Source of the DNA: Polyangium fumosum
GTDB taxonomy: Bacteria; Myxococcota_A; Polyangia; Polyangiales; Polyangiaceae
Reading direction: 5' to 3'
Length of the DNA: 64,000 nucleotides
NCBI RefSeq assembly: GCF_005144585.1
Contig: NZ_SSMQ01000001.1
Location: 1-64,000 of the forward strand
Positions 9,143 to 17,701 of the stretch are shown one piece after another. Made by a program: the position numbers and the translations under genes. Numbering within the stretch: position 1 is the first letter of the stretch; the number at the start of each line of letters is the position of its first letter. The notes beneath the pieces were generated by a model that was not told where the DNA came from, ran no database searches, and saw nothing but the letters and a program-made list of their open reading frames with translations.

Positions 9143-9979
9143 CTAGCAGCAGCAGGTGAAGGGGTATTCGGCGCCCGTCGCGTTGTATGCAGCGAGCGCG
9201 ATGGGCTCGGCTTCCACATTGTGCGGTTTCGTGGGCAAATAGAGCGTGAGCGCGGACGGTTGCGAGAACGTCCAATACGACTGGCCGTGCGACGGCGGGC
9301 TGCTCGACACGTTCGGCGGAGTCCAGTGGGCCCCGCTATCATCCCTGATGGTGATGTTCATGTTCCAGGGCAGCTCGTACCCGCGGATGGTGTGCAAAGC
9401 TACTGTGGAATCGATCAAGAGCTTCTGCTTGAAGCCCGGGTCGGCCCAGGCCTTGGCGAGCGCCGAAAGCAGCGCGACCTGGAATGCGCTGAATTCATTG
9501 TCACTCGGGACGAAGCCGCCGATAGGAGCGCTGCTATGAGGTCCAACGGCCGGGTCGATCACCACCGGCACCCCTCGGGGGCTCCTCAAAGCCAAGAGGG
9601 GACCCAAGGGGCCATACTCCGTTCCCCAGTCGTCGCTGAACAACGAAGCGCGCTGCCGGTAATAATCTGCGAGCGCCATGGCTCTCGCGTTCGGGTCGCT
9701 CGACGGCGCCGTGAGCGGCAGGTACAACGTCAGGCTGTCGAGCAGGTTCTTGGACCAGACCCACTCGTCGCCGATCCACTCGAACCGGCCCTGGGCGGCC
9801 TCGCTGGTCGTGATTTCGAGGGTGCAGGCGTTGGTCCACGGCCAGTCGAAGCCGAAATACCTCGATAACGTCCCGGTGGGGTTCGTGGTCAGCTCGTTCA
9901 GAAAACTCGGAGAGGACCACGCCGTCGCGATCGAACGCATGTAAGCCGTGCGAAAATCCAGCAACTTGTTCATGCCCAT
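9143..9979 (-). CDS. TOMM precursor, internally duplicated, BMA_0021/BMA_0022-like, ends in CCC
   Basis: 278-aa acidic, Trp- and Pro-rich protein recalling the BMA_0021/BMA_0022 family of large TOMM precursors, which I remember as occurring as tandem gene pairs. Here both halves lie in one chain. Copy 1 (about 8-110) and copy 2 (about 177-278) share F-x2-A-x5-AW-x2-P-x-F, then G-[FY]-[DE]-x-PW, LTLYLP and [MI]ALA-x-Y. Only copy 2 ends in a cysteine core, EYPFTCCC-stop. The linker is Gly/Pro-rich. The start at 9979 has GGAG eight bases upstream; the Met at 9973 would give an exact ATGA overlap with the kinase stop. The YcaO gene follows by 20 bases. The Cys triplet is the obvious target for cyclodehydration. 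No leader-cleavage motif such as Gly-Gly was evident. Confidence 0.75.
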   Translation of the reverse strand: MGMNKLLDFRTAYMRSIATAWSSPSFLNELTTNPTGTLSRYFGFDWPWTNACTLEITTSEAAQGRFEWIGDEWVWSKNLLDSLTLYLPLTAPSSDPNARAMALADYYRQRASLFSDDWGTEYGPLGPLLALRSPRGVPVVIDPAVGPHSSAPIGGFVPSDNEFSAFQVALLSALAKAWADPGFKQKLLIDSTVALHTIRGYELPWNMNITIRDDSGAHWTPPNVSSSPPSHGQSYWTFSQPSALTLYLPTKPHNVEAEPIALAAYNATGAEYPFTCCC

Positions 9980-12900
9980 CGGGCTTCTCCTTCGTGGTTG
10001 TCGACTTCGATCTCTCGTAGACCCGGGTGGCGCGTGAGCAGCTCGTCGAGCCGTGCGCGGCGCTGCTCGGCTGCGCCGGAGCGCCGGACGAGCTCCAGCG
10101 TCGCCAGCGCTTCGATCCTCGGCATGTCCTGGCGCCGCGCCAGCCGGGCCGCTTCCTCCAGCGAGCTCCGGACGCCTTCGGCCGCAGGATCCCTTTGCGC
10201 CTCGTACATGGCGCGGCGAAGGTGGAGCACGGGCTCGTAAAAGTGCTCGTCGTTCTCGCGGCACAAAGAAAGGCAATGGTCGATGCTCGTGATGGCCTCG
10301 AGGAGCTCGCCGCGCTCCGCCTGGGCATCGGCGGCCAGAGAACCATAATACGAGAGGCCGAGCTTGCACCCGAGGTCGGAGAGGACATGGACGATCGCCT
10401 GGGCGCGCCGCCCGTCGCCGGTCGCCCAGTCGTGGAGGGTCGCGGCATAGCCTTCGTAGGCAGGCAGCCCATATTTCCCGCTCAGCGCGAGGAGCTCTCC
10501 GGCCATGGCGGCGACCGCGCGCCGGTCGCCGGCGAGCTGATGGACCATCCCCCCGTACAGCAAGCCAATGGCGATCGAAGGGACGTGACCGATCTCGCGC
10601 GCCCATTCGAGGGTGCTCGTGACGAGCGGGAAGGCCGTAGCGGCATCGCCCGAGAGCCACCGGAGCTGGGCCACGTACGACTTTGCCAGGACCAGCGTAT
10701 CCAGCCCAAAGCGCGCCCCGTGGTCCCGGTGAAGGGTGGGATCGTAGAGCTCGACAGCGCGCTCGACGGCGGGTCTCGCATCCGCATGGTCGCCATCCAT
10801 GAAAAGCGCGAGGCCGTGGAGCGCCGCGGCGGCCGCGCGGAATCCCGGGTCGCCGGAGCGCTCGGCAATGGCGACCAGCTCCTCAGCCGCCGCGCGTGCC
10901 GTCCGGCGATTGCTGGCCACGTGGTGATAGGTGAACAGAAACCAGAGCGTCGGCACCCTGTGCTTGCTGTCCTGATCGAGCCGTTGGAGCAGGCTGGCCG
11001 AGCGATCCGCGGTCGCCTTGACCTGCGGATCCGCCCAGCCCCGGATCGCCATGAGGGCCTGGGTCAGGACGCCGTTCGCGGAGAGCTCCGCCTCGATCCC
11101 CTCGGTGGCCGGCAGCGCGGACGCCCATGCGATGGCATTGGAGGCGTGCGCGACGGCCTCGGCGTACGTCGAGCGTTGCAGCCCCTGTTCCGCCGCTTGC
11201 AGCGCGTAAGCCATCGCTTGCGGCTTCTGCTCCGCCGCCGCGTGGTGATGCGCGAGCAGATCCGGTCGCGTCCGGACCACCTCCGGAAAGTGCTCCTCCA
11301 GCGTGCCCGCGATCCGCGCGTGGACCCGCAGCCGCGCGTTCGTGGAGAGCGACTCATAGGCCGCATCGCGAATCAGCGCGTGCTTGAACACCCCCACCGC
11401 GTCCTTGGTCCGCCCCTTGCGCAGCACGAGTCCTGCGCGCATCAGTTTTTCCAGGTCGTCCGCCACCACCGCGGGACCGAGCGGGCTCGCGGCCGAGAGC
11501 ACCCCGAGGCTGAACTCCCGCCCCAGCGCCGCCGCGAGCTGCGCGGTCTCCTTGGCGCGCGCGAGCCGATCCAGGCGCGCCGTGAGCAGCGTGTGCAGGC
11601 TCCTCGGGATCGCGTCGTCGGAGAGCGGGCCCGCGAGGTCGTAGCGCTCCTCGCGCTCCACGAGCTGCCCCGCGTCGATCATCATCCGCAGCAGCTCCTC
11701 CGCGAAGAGAGGCACCCCGTCGGCGCGCCTCGCCACCCGATCGATCAAGGTGGGGGGCAGCGCCTTGTGGCCGACGAACCCGTGGAGCATCTCCGCGATC
11801 TGCGGGCGCTCCAGGCGGCTCAGCGGGAGCAGGAGCACGCTGTTCATCGCGAACGATGGCGAGAACTCGGGACGTGCCGTCATGAGCAAGCACATGGGGA
11901 CCGTGGGCACCTCACGAACGAGCTGGGTCAGCAGCTCCAGCGTGGTGGGATCGGCCCAGTGCAAATCTTCGACCAGCAGGAGGACGGGCTGCGTGTCGGC
12001 CATCGTGAAGATCAGCGACGCGATGGCCTCGAGCGTCAGCGCCTTCTGCCGCTGCGCCGAGACGTCGAGCGGGGCATACGGCGCGTCGAGGGGCAGGGAG
12101 AAGAGCGGCAAGAAGAGCGGCATCGCCTCCGCCGGCGTGAAGCCGTGCGCGGTGAGCTCCTCCGCGAGGCGCGCGCTTTTGCTGCCCGCGCTCGGCTCCT
12201 GGTCGAGCTTGAGCACGCGCGACAGGAGATCGACCACCGGCGCGAGGGCGCTGTGCTGCATGTCGGGTGAGCACCGCGCTTCGAGGAAAGTGTGGGGCTC
12301 GCGCGCCAGCCGAACGCGCAGCTCGCGCGTCAGGCGGCTCTTGCCGATGCCTGGCTCGCCCGTGATGAGGCTCGACTGGCCGACGCCCTCGCACGCGAGG
12401 CGCCATCGCTCCAGGAGCAGCGCCATCTCGGAATCTCGGCCGGAGAGCGGGGCCTTTGTGCCGTCGGGGGTCGGCCACCTCGTCGCGTGGACGTGCTCCT
12501 GCCCGAGGCGGAAGGTCTCCACGGGCGCCGCGATCCCCTCGATGGAGCGGACGCCTTCGGTTTCGAGCTCGAAGGCGACGCGCAGCAACGCTTGCGACGC
12601 AGCGCTGACCGTCACGGACCCCGGCACCGCCAGCGAGGCGAGCCGTGCCGCGAGTCGCGGGGTGGCGCCCGTGACGAGGCTCGTGCCGTGGAGGTCCTCC
12701 AGATCCCCATCGACGACCGGGCCGGTGTGGACACCGATGCTTGCCTCGACCCGGACGTTCCGCGCAGCGATCCGCGGCTCCTCGGCTTGCACGGCGACGG
12801 CCATCTCCAGCGCCGCGCGGGCTGCGCGCTTGGCGTCGTCCTCCGCCGCGGTGGGGTAGCCGAAGTAGATCAGCAGATCGTCGCCGAGCGCCGCGGCCAC

Positions 12901-14043
12901 GTACCCCCCGTGGCGGTGTCCGACGTTCGCGCAGAGGGCGAGCGCGGAGCGCAAGGGGCCGTCGTGTGCCTCGGCGTCGAGGGCCTGCTCCGTGGCGGCG
13001 CGTGTCCTCAGGCGGCAGCAGAGCGCCGTGAGCTGCCGGCGCTCGCCGTCCAGCGTCGGCGGGACCGACCCTCTCCGGTGCTCGAGCGACGTGGTGATCG
13101 TCGTGCTCGTGGTCCATGTCCGGAGGCCCTCGCCGGCCGCGGGGCTCGCGGCGCCGAGCATCCCCTCGCGGGACAACCCGCGCAAGTCGCAGGCGTCGAG
13201 CGCGTCGAGGAGCCCGCGGGCGGTGACCTCACGCGCGGCGACATCCTTGCAAACGGCGCGGGCGAGGAGGGCGCCGAGGGGGTGGCGCGTGAGCGCGGCC
13301 GGGATCGGGACGGGATCGGCGTCGAGCAGTTGATAGAAGATCTCGGCCGCCGTGCCGCTGTACACCGGCTTGCCCGTCAGGCATTCGAGGAACACGAGGC
13401 CCCAGGAGAAGAGATCTGCGCGCGGCGAGGGCTCGGCGCCGCGCCACTGCTCCGGCGCCCCGTAGCCGGGCGTGCCCAGCGCGTCGTGGCTGCCGGTCAG
13501 GCGTGTGGATCTCTCGGCGTCGATCGTGGAGCCGATCCCGAAGTCGAGCACGAGCGCGTTGCGGCGGGCGCCCGTGGGGATCACCATGATGTTGCTGGGC
13601 TTCAGATCGCGGTGGACCACGCCTGCTGCGTGGGCAGCCGCGAGGGCGTCGAGTACTTGGAGCATCAAATACTTCGCCTCGCGCGGCGCGAGCGCGCCCT
13701 CCCTCGCGAGCAGCGCGGCGAGGTCGTCGCCGGGGGCGAAGGCGAATGCGGTGTAAAGAATCCCGTCCCTGCTCTGCCCTGCGTCGACGAGCTGGACGAT
13801 GTTGGGGTGGTGAAGCTGGGCGCAGAGCTGCGTTTCGCGCAGGAAGCGCGCGACCCGCGTGTCGGTCTGCGCGGCGCCCCCGTGCTCGGTGAGGCGCAGC
13901 GTCTTCAACGCGATTGGCTGCCCCGTGGTGAGCTGGCGGGCCTTGTGCACCACGCCGAAGCCACCCTCGCCGAGTTTGGCAAGGATCTCATAACGATCCT
14001 CGAACATGGTGCCAGGCGCGAATGCTGCGTGGTTGTGCTGCAT
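9970..14043 (-). CDS. TOMM-system kinase/cyclase fusion: Ser/Thr kinase - pseudo-cyclase - AAA ATPase - TPR
   Basis: 1357 aa, matching the architecture of TOMM-system kinase/cyclase fusion proteins (TIGR03903 as I recall it). The kinase (17-290) has GEGGFG (25-30), the ATP lysine in IALKTL (47), HRDLKPSN (144-151) and DFG (167-169), so it looks active. The class III cyclase-like domain (333-510) is degenerate: the first metal Asp of the usual FxDLVGST is Arg344 (CCRLRT) and the transition-state Asn of TPNLAARL is Arg463; Asp388 is kept. An ATPase follows, with Walker A GEPGIGKS (562-569) and Walker B LLLVEDLHWAD, then about 500 residues of TPR-like helices. The start at 14043 sits just before the kinase fold; the ribosome site is weak and in-frame GTG codons lie nearby. 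It overlaps the precursor start and is the likely sensor/regulator of the locus. Confidence 0.88.
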   Translation of the reverse strand: MQHNHAAFAPGTMFEDRYEILAKLGEGGFGVVHKARQLTTGQPIALKTLRLTEHGGAAQTDTRVARFLRETQLCAQLHHPNIVQLVDAGQSRDGILYTAFAFAPGDDLAALLAREGALAPREAKYLMLQVLDALAAAHAAGVVHRDLKPSNIMVIPTGARRNALVLDFGIGSTIDAERSTRLTGSHDALGTPGYGAPEQWRGAEPSPRADLFSWGLVFLECLTGKPVYSGTAAEIFYQLLDADPVPIPAALTRHPLGALLARAVCKDVAAREVTARGLLDALDACDLRGLSREGMLGAASPAAGEGLRTWTTSTTITTSLEHRRGSVPPTLDGERRQLTALCCRLRTRAATEQALDAEAHDGPLRSALALCANVGHRHGGYVAAALGDDLLIYFGYPTAAEDDAKRAARAALEMAVAVQAEEPRIAARNVRVEASIGVHTGPVVDGDLEDLHGTSLVTGATPRLAARLASLAVPGSVTVSAASQALLRVAFELETEGVRSIEGIAAPVETFRLGQEHVHATRWPTPDGTKAPLSGRDSEMALLLERWRLACEGVGQSSLITGEPGIGKSRLTRELRVRLAREPHTFLEARCSPDMQHSALAPVVDLLSRVLKLDQEPSAGSKSARLAEELTAHGFTPAEAMPLFLPLFSLPLDAPYAPLDVSAQRQKALTLEAIASLIFTMADTQPVLLLVEDLHWADPTTLELLTQLVREVPTVPMCLLMTARPEFSPSFAMNSVLLLPLSRLERPQIAEMLHGFVGHKALPPTLIDRVARRADGVPLFAEELLRMMIDAGQLVEREERYDLAGPLSDDAIPRSLHTLLTARLDRLARAKETAQLAAALGREFSLGVLSAASPLGPAVVADDLEKLMRAGLVLRKGRTKDAVGVFKHALIRDAAYESLSTNARLRVHARIAGTLEEHFPEVVRTRPDLLAHHHAAAEQKPQAMAYALQAAEQGLQRSTYAEAVAHASNAIAWASALPATEGIEAELSANGVLTQALMAIRGWADPQVKATADRSASLLQRLDQDSKHRVPTLWFLFTYHHVASNRRTARAAAEELVAIAERSGDPGFRAAAAALHGLALFMDGDHADARPAVERAVELYDPTLHRDHGARFGLDTLVLAKSYVAQLRWLSGDAATAFPLVTSTLEWAREIGHVPSIAIGLLYGGMVHQLAGDRRAVAAMAGELLALSGKYGLPAYEGYAATLHDWATGDGRRAQAIVHVLSDLGCKLGLSYYGSLAADAQAERGELLEAITSIDHCLSLCRENDEHFYEPVLHLRRAMYEAQRDPAAEGVRSSLEEAARLARRQDMPRIEALATLELVRRSGAAEQRRARLDELLTRHPGLREIEVDNHEGEARWA

Positions 14044-14387
14044 GATCGGACTCACGTTCACGGGAGGCGCTCGAAAGAGCGCTCGCGTGGTGACCCCTTC
14101 GCCGTTCTGCCAGAGCGCGAAGCGAGCTCGCCTCGGGGGTGAAGCAAGCCGGGCCACGCCTTGCTCGCGAGGCGGGACGCGGGACGTCCACCTATGGGAC
14201 GAGAAGCCTAGGACGCTGCGCCAACGAATCGACGCCTTAGGGAGAAGAACGCAAAACGCTGCAGCCTGTCAAGCGAGCCTGGGGGCTATCGCGCGTCATG
14301 TCGACCGGGTTTTGCGCATTACGTTCACGCCTTCTCCTCGGCGTCGAGCACGGCCTGGAGATCCGGAAACAGCCTGCCCAGCCGAAC
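14044..14387. other. 344-base leader region upstream of the TOMM kinase gene
   Basis: No coding signal is visible on either strand. It holds the candidate promoter described separately (14244-14272) and a short perfect hairpin at 14067-14082 (six-base stem, four-base loop) about 25 bases ahead of the kinase start. Nothing else recognisable. Confidence 0.5.
14244..14272 (-). promoter_or_regulatory. Candidate sigma-70-type promoter for the TOMM operon
   Basis: On the minus strand a perfect TTGACA (14272-14267) is followed after 17 bases by TTCTTC (14249-14244). The -35 box is consensus, the -10 box is poor. It lies about 200 bases upstream of the kinase start and in the non-coding leader. Tentative. 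Confidence 0.35.
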
Positions 14388-14684
14388 TCAGGTCAGGTCG
14401 CCGGTGCCTTCGATCCGCGCGCCGGTCGGACGGTCGATGCCGAAGATGCGCTGGTAGCTGCCCTCGGGGCGGAGGTGGACGACGCCGCGGAGGAGCCGCG
14501 CGCGCGTGGCGTGAGGGCTCCCGTCGAACGTCGCTGCCGTGCAGGCGAACATGGCTTGGAGGACCGCGGTGGCGGCTTCTTCGAAAGGAGAGGCCGAGAC
14601 GAGGCGGGGTACGAGCGAGAGGAGGGTCTCGCCACGGGCACGGTGGGGATCGAAGGAGAGCAGAAGTACGGGGGGCAGGTCCAC
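14388..14684 (-). CDS. Small protein of unknown function, start uncertain
   Basis: The minus frame ending at 14388 shows strong G/C bias at third codon positions over about 95 codons and reads as plausible protein (SPFEEAATAVLQAMF, then ARLLRGVVHLRPEGSYQRIF, GARIEGTGDLT), whereas the other frames over this stretch read as low-complexity Ser/Arg/Ala shadows. The frame stays open upstream into the peroxidase gene on the other strand. No ATG with a ribosome site exists; GTG at 14684 is the nearest usable start and has no Shine-Dalgarno sequence, so the gene may be a 5'-truncated remnant or frameshifted. I do not recognise the family with confidence; the RLLRGVVHLRP block recalls segments seen in myxobacterial regulators. 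Confidence 0.45.
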   Translation of the reverse strand: MDLPPVLLLSFDPHRARGETLLSLVPRLVSASPFEEAATAVLQAMFACTAATFDGSPHATRARLLRGVVHLRPEGSYQRIFGIDRPTGARIEGTGDLT

Positions 14685-14789
14685 GTGGAACGAGCGGGCG
14701 TGGCGGCTTTTGCGGACGCAGCGTCCTGGAGGGACGCACTCGCCCGCGGCCGATTGCGCCTCGCGCCTGTGACGAGTAATCCCAGGGCC

Positions 14790-15344
14790 ATGGCATCTTC
14801 CCTCGAACGGATCCCTGTCAACACCATCGATGGCCGTCCCTCCTCGCTTGGCGCGTACGGCGGCAAGGTTCGCCTCGTCGTCAACGTCGCCTCGCGGTGC
14901 GGGCTCACGCCTCAGTACACGGCGCTCGAGGCCCTCTATCGCAAGTACAAGGACCAGGGTTTGGAGGTCCTCGCTTTCCCCGCGAACGAGTTTGGCGCGC
15001 AGGAGCCCGGGACCGACGCGGAGATCCTGTCGTTCTGCTCCACCTCGTACGACGTCACCTTCCCGCTCTTCTCGAAGATCGTCGTCAAGGGCGAGGGCCA
15101 GCACCCGCTTTATGGCGCGCTCACGTCGGCCCAGCCCGAGGCGCGCGCGCTCCCGGGCAGTGATTTTCGGGCGCGGCTCGTCGGCTACGGCATCGAACCG
15201 GGCGCGCCGCACGAGATCCTCTGGAACTTCGAGAAGTTTCTCGTCGATCGCAAGGGCGAGGTCGTCGACCGGTTCTCGCCCGACGTACCGCCCGATGCCG
15301 ACCTCCTCGTGACCGCGATCGAGCGCGCGCTCGCGCAGACCTGA
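14790..15344 (+). CDS. Glutathione peroxidase family protein (Cys type)
   Basis: 184-aa thiol peroxidase that reduces hydroperoxides. The peroxidatic Cys lies in NVASRCGLTPQY. The second block reads FPANEFGAQEPGT, where classical enzymes have FPCNQFGxQEPG, so both the second Cys and the catalytic Gln position differ. The third block is LWNFEKFLVDRKG with the conserved Trp-Asn. The length is standard. The start ATG 14790 has AGGG just upstream; the frame is open further 5' but without similarity. It is cytoplasmic, with no signal peptide. A short-chain dehydrogenase starts 32 bases after its stop on the same strand, so the two may be co-transcribed. Confidence 0.9.
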   Translation: MASSLERIPVNTIDGRPSSLGAYGGKVRLVVNVASRCGLTPQYTALEALYRKYKDQGLEVLAFPANEFGAQEPGTDAEILSFCSTSYDVTFPLFSKIVVKGEGQHPLYGALTSAQPEARALPGSDFRARLVGYGIEPGAPHEILWNFEKFLVDRKGEVVDRFSPDVPPDADLLVTAIERALAQT

Positions 15345-15376
15345 AAACCCCAGCGATTCTCACCGCAGGAGATGTC

Positions 15377-16231
15377 ATGATGCACCCCGCTTTCATTCCG
15401 GGCGCCGTTGCCGTCGTCACGGGCGGCGCCGCGGGCATTGGCCTCGCGGCCGCGAAGAAGCTCGCGTCGCTCGGCCTTCGTGTTTGCATCGCCGACCTCG
15501 GCGCCGATCGGCTCGCGCGGGCGCGTGAGTCCGTCGCGGCCGTGGCGACGGGCGGCGACGCCGATGTGATGACCTCCGAGACCGACGTCAGCCGCGCCGA
15601 GGCGCTCGTCGCGCTCGAAGCCGCCGTCACCGCGCGGTTTGGCGGGACGAACATCCTCTTGAACAACGCCGGCATCGGCCCTCGAAGCACCGTGCTCGGA
15701 CCCGCGGAGAGCTGGGCGCGGACGATCGACGTGAACCTCTGGGGCGTCCTCCACGGCACGCAGGTCTTCGTGCCTCGGATGATCGAGCAGGGGCGGCCCG
15801 GCCTCGTGATCAACACCGGCTCGAAACAGGGCATCACCACGCCGCCCGGCAACCCGGCGTACAATGTCTCGAAGGCTGGCGTGAAAGCATTCACCGAGGC
15901 GCTTCAGCATGAGCTCCGCAACACGCCCGGCTGCCAGATCAGCGCGCACCTGCTCATTCCGGGATTCGTCTTCACCGAGCTCACCGGGTCCGGCCGTACC
16001 GACAAACCGGCGGGGGCGTGGACGCCGGAGCAGACGATCGACTTCATGATGGAGCGCCTGGCCGCGAATGATTTCTACATTCTCTGCCCGGACAACGAGG
16101 TCCCGCGCTCGCTCGACGAGCGCCGGATTCTCTGGGCGGCCGGCGACATCGTCGAGAACCGCCCGCCGCTCTCGCGGTGGCACCCCGACTACGCCGAGGC
16201 ATTCAAGGCGTTCGCGTCGCAGCGGAAATAG
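15377..16231 (+). CDS. Short-chain dehydrogenase/reductase (SDR)
   Basis: 284-aa classical SDR using NAD(P). The N-terminal nucleotide motif is TGGAAGIG, NNAG marks the fourth strand, the catalytic Ser is in INTGSKQG, and YNVSK gives the Tyr-x3-Lys pair. AGGAG lies six bases before the ATG at 15377 (two ATGs in a row). The C-terminal 60 residues extend beyond the core (PAGAWTPEQTIDFMM and on), so the substrate pocket is specific, but the substrate cannot be named. Confidence 0.9.
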   Translation: MMHPAFIPGAVAVVTGGAAGIGLAAAKKLASLGLRVCIADLGADRLARARESVAAVATGGDADVMTSETDVSRAEALVALEAAVTARFGGTNILLNNAGIGPRSTVLGPAESWARTIDVNLWGVLHGTQVFVPRMIEQGRPGLVINTGSKQGITTPPGNPAYNVSKAGVKAFTEALQHELRNTPGCQISAHLLIPGFVFTELTGSGRTDKPAGAWTPEQTIDFMMERLAANDFYILCPDNEVPRSLDERRILWAAGDIVENRPPLSRWHPDYAEAFKAFASQRK

Positions 16232-16380
16232 CACGGTACCGTCGACGCGGTCGTTCCTCCAAGCTTGACGGCAAGCACGCCCACCCGGTAAATTCACAAC
16301 CAAGACGCGCAGGCGCGCAAGCTCGCGGATTTGGCCATCGGGGGGCCAGAGCTGGGGCTTGGGTTTCGGGGGGGAGTTAC

Positions 16381-17679
16381 ATGTTGAAGGACACGCCGTC
16401 GTCCGGGAGTTCGTCCCATTTGGCCGCTGGGCCGTGGTCTGTGCTCGATGCGCTCACGGATCCGGTCGCGCTCGTCGACGCGCGCGGGGGCATTCGGTAC
16501 GCCAATCTCGCGTGGTATCGGCTCGCCGACGACAGCGAGCCGGGGCGACGAAGCCGCGATCTCCCCGCGGGCACGTCCCCCGCATCCATGCTCGACATGC
16601 ACGAGACGGACCGAGCGGCGATGCGCGCCGGCATCGGCGAGGTGATCGCGGGCGGCCGCGCGCGCTTCGACCTGGAGCTGGGGACGAGCTACGCAGCGGA
16701 CGAGGCGCAGCGCTGGTTTTCGCTCGTCGTGACGCCGTGCCAGGTCGACCCGGAGGGCGGCGCGCTCGTCCATCTTCGCGACGTCACGGCGCACAAAAAG
16801 ACGGAAGGCGCGCTCCGCGCGAGCGAGGAAGGCCTGCTCTGGGCCCAGCAGATTGGGAACATGGGCAATTGGGATTGGGACATTCCCACGGGGGGCTTGA
16901 CCTGGTCCGACCAGATTTTTCGCATCTTTGGCTACGAGCCGCGAAAGTTCGACGTCAGCTACCAGGCGTTCATCGGCACGATTCATCCCGACGATCGGGC
17001 CATGGTCACCGAGGCCGTGAACAGGACCGTGAACGAGCGCGCCCCTTACAGCATCGAGCACCGCATCGTGCTGCCGACGGGCGAGACGCGCGTCGTCCAC
17101 GAGCAAGGCAAGGTCTTTTACAGCGAATCGGGCACGCCGCTTCGGATGCTCGGCACCGTGCAGGACGTCACGGAGCGCAGACAGTCCGCCGATATCATTC
17201 GCCTCCAGGCGGGGCGCCTCGAACATGAGCTCGTGGCGCGCGAGCAGGCCGAGCAAGCGCGTGCTGCCCTGCAGGACGAGGTGATCCGTGTACAACGCGC
17301 GCTCCTCGAAGAGTTGTCCACGCCCCTCATCCCCATTCGCGAGGACATCATGGTGATGCCGCTCATCGGCGTCGTCGACGCGAGGCGCGCCGACCAGATG
17401 CTGGAGACGGTGCTGCATGCGGCCGTGGGCAAGCAGACGCGGGTGGTGATCATCGACATCACCGGCGTCAAGCAGGTGGATACCCACGTCGCCAATACGC
17501 TCCTGCGTACGGCGCAGGCGCTCGGGCTCGTGGGTGCGGAGGTCGTGCTGACGGGCATCCGCTCGGATGTCGCGCGAACCTTGGTCGAGCTCGATGTCTC
17601 CCTCGCGTCGCTGGTCGTTCGCGGCACGCTGGCGAGCGGCATCGCCTACGCCACGGGCCAGGGCGGGCGACAGCGCTGA
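16381..17679 (+). CDS. PAS-PAS-STAS signalling protein (RsbR-like)
   Basis: 432 aa. Two PAS-like sensor regions (about 20-135 and 140-265; the second has NWDWDIPTG, then HPDDRAMV and VQDVTERR) are joined by a coiled coil to a C-terminal STAS domain (about 305-425). The STAS part has the RsbR hallmarks: ELSTPLIPI, IIDITGVKQVDT, then LVGAEVVLTGIRSDVARTLVEL. RsbR-type proteins sit in stressosome-like complexes and are phosphorylated on STAS Ser/Thr residues, so the Thr in the ITGV or VDT segment is the candidate site. The start at 16381 has GGGGGG seven or more bases upstream. A paralogue lies at 19349-20971. No cognate RsbT-type kinase is seen in the window. Confidence 0.85.
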   Translation: MLKDTPSSGSSSHLAAGPWSVLDALTDPVALVDARGGIRYANLAWYRLADDSEPGRRSRDLPAGTSPASMLDMHETDRAAMRAGIGEVIAGGRARFDLELGTSYAADEAQRWFSLVVTPCQVDPEGGALVHLRDVTAHKKTEGALRASEEGLLWAQQIGNMGNWDWDIPTGGLTWSDQIFRIFGYEPRKFDVSYQAFIGTIHPDDRAMVTEAVNRTVNERAPYSIEHRIVLPTGETRVVHEQGKVFYSESGTPLRMLGTVQDVTERRQSADIIRLQAGRLEHELVAREQAEQARAALQDEVIRVQRALLEELSTPLIPIREDIMVMPLIGVVDARRADQMLETVLHAAVGKQTRVVIIDITGVKQVDTHVANTLLRTAQALGLVGAEVVLTGIRSDVARTLVELDVSLASLVVRGTLASGIAYATGQGGRQR

Positions 17680-17701
17680 AGCTGCGCCCTCGCGCCTCCC
17701 C

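Noticed and set aside
14067..14082. Perfect 6-bp hairpin with GAAA/TTTC loop near the kinase start
   Set aside because: Too short and too common in high-GC DNA to call regulatory without support.
10027..14142. Long plus-strand frames (about 750 and 620 codons) opposite the TOMM kinase
   Set aside because: Composition is typical of antisense shadow (Arg, Gly, Leu, Glu, His) and the minus strand encodes recognisable domains throughout.
14393..14908. Alternative minus-strand frame opposite the start of the peroxidase gene (Ser/Arg/Ala-rich)
   Set aside because: Reads as low-complexity shadow; the neighbouring frame ending at 14388 has better codon bias.
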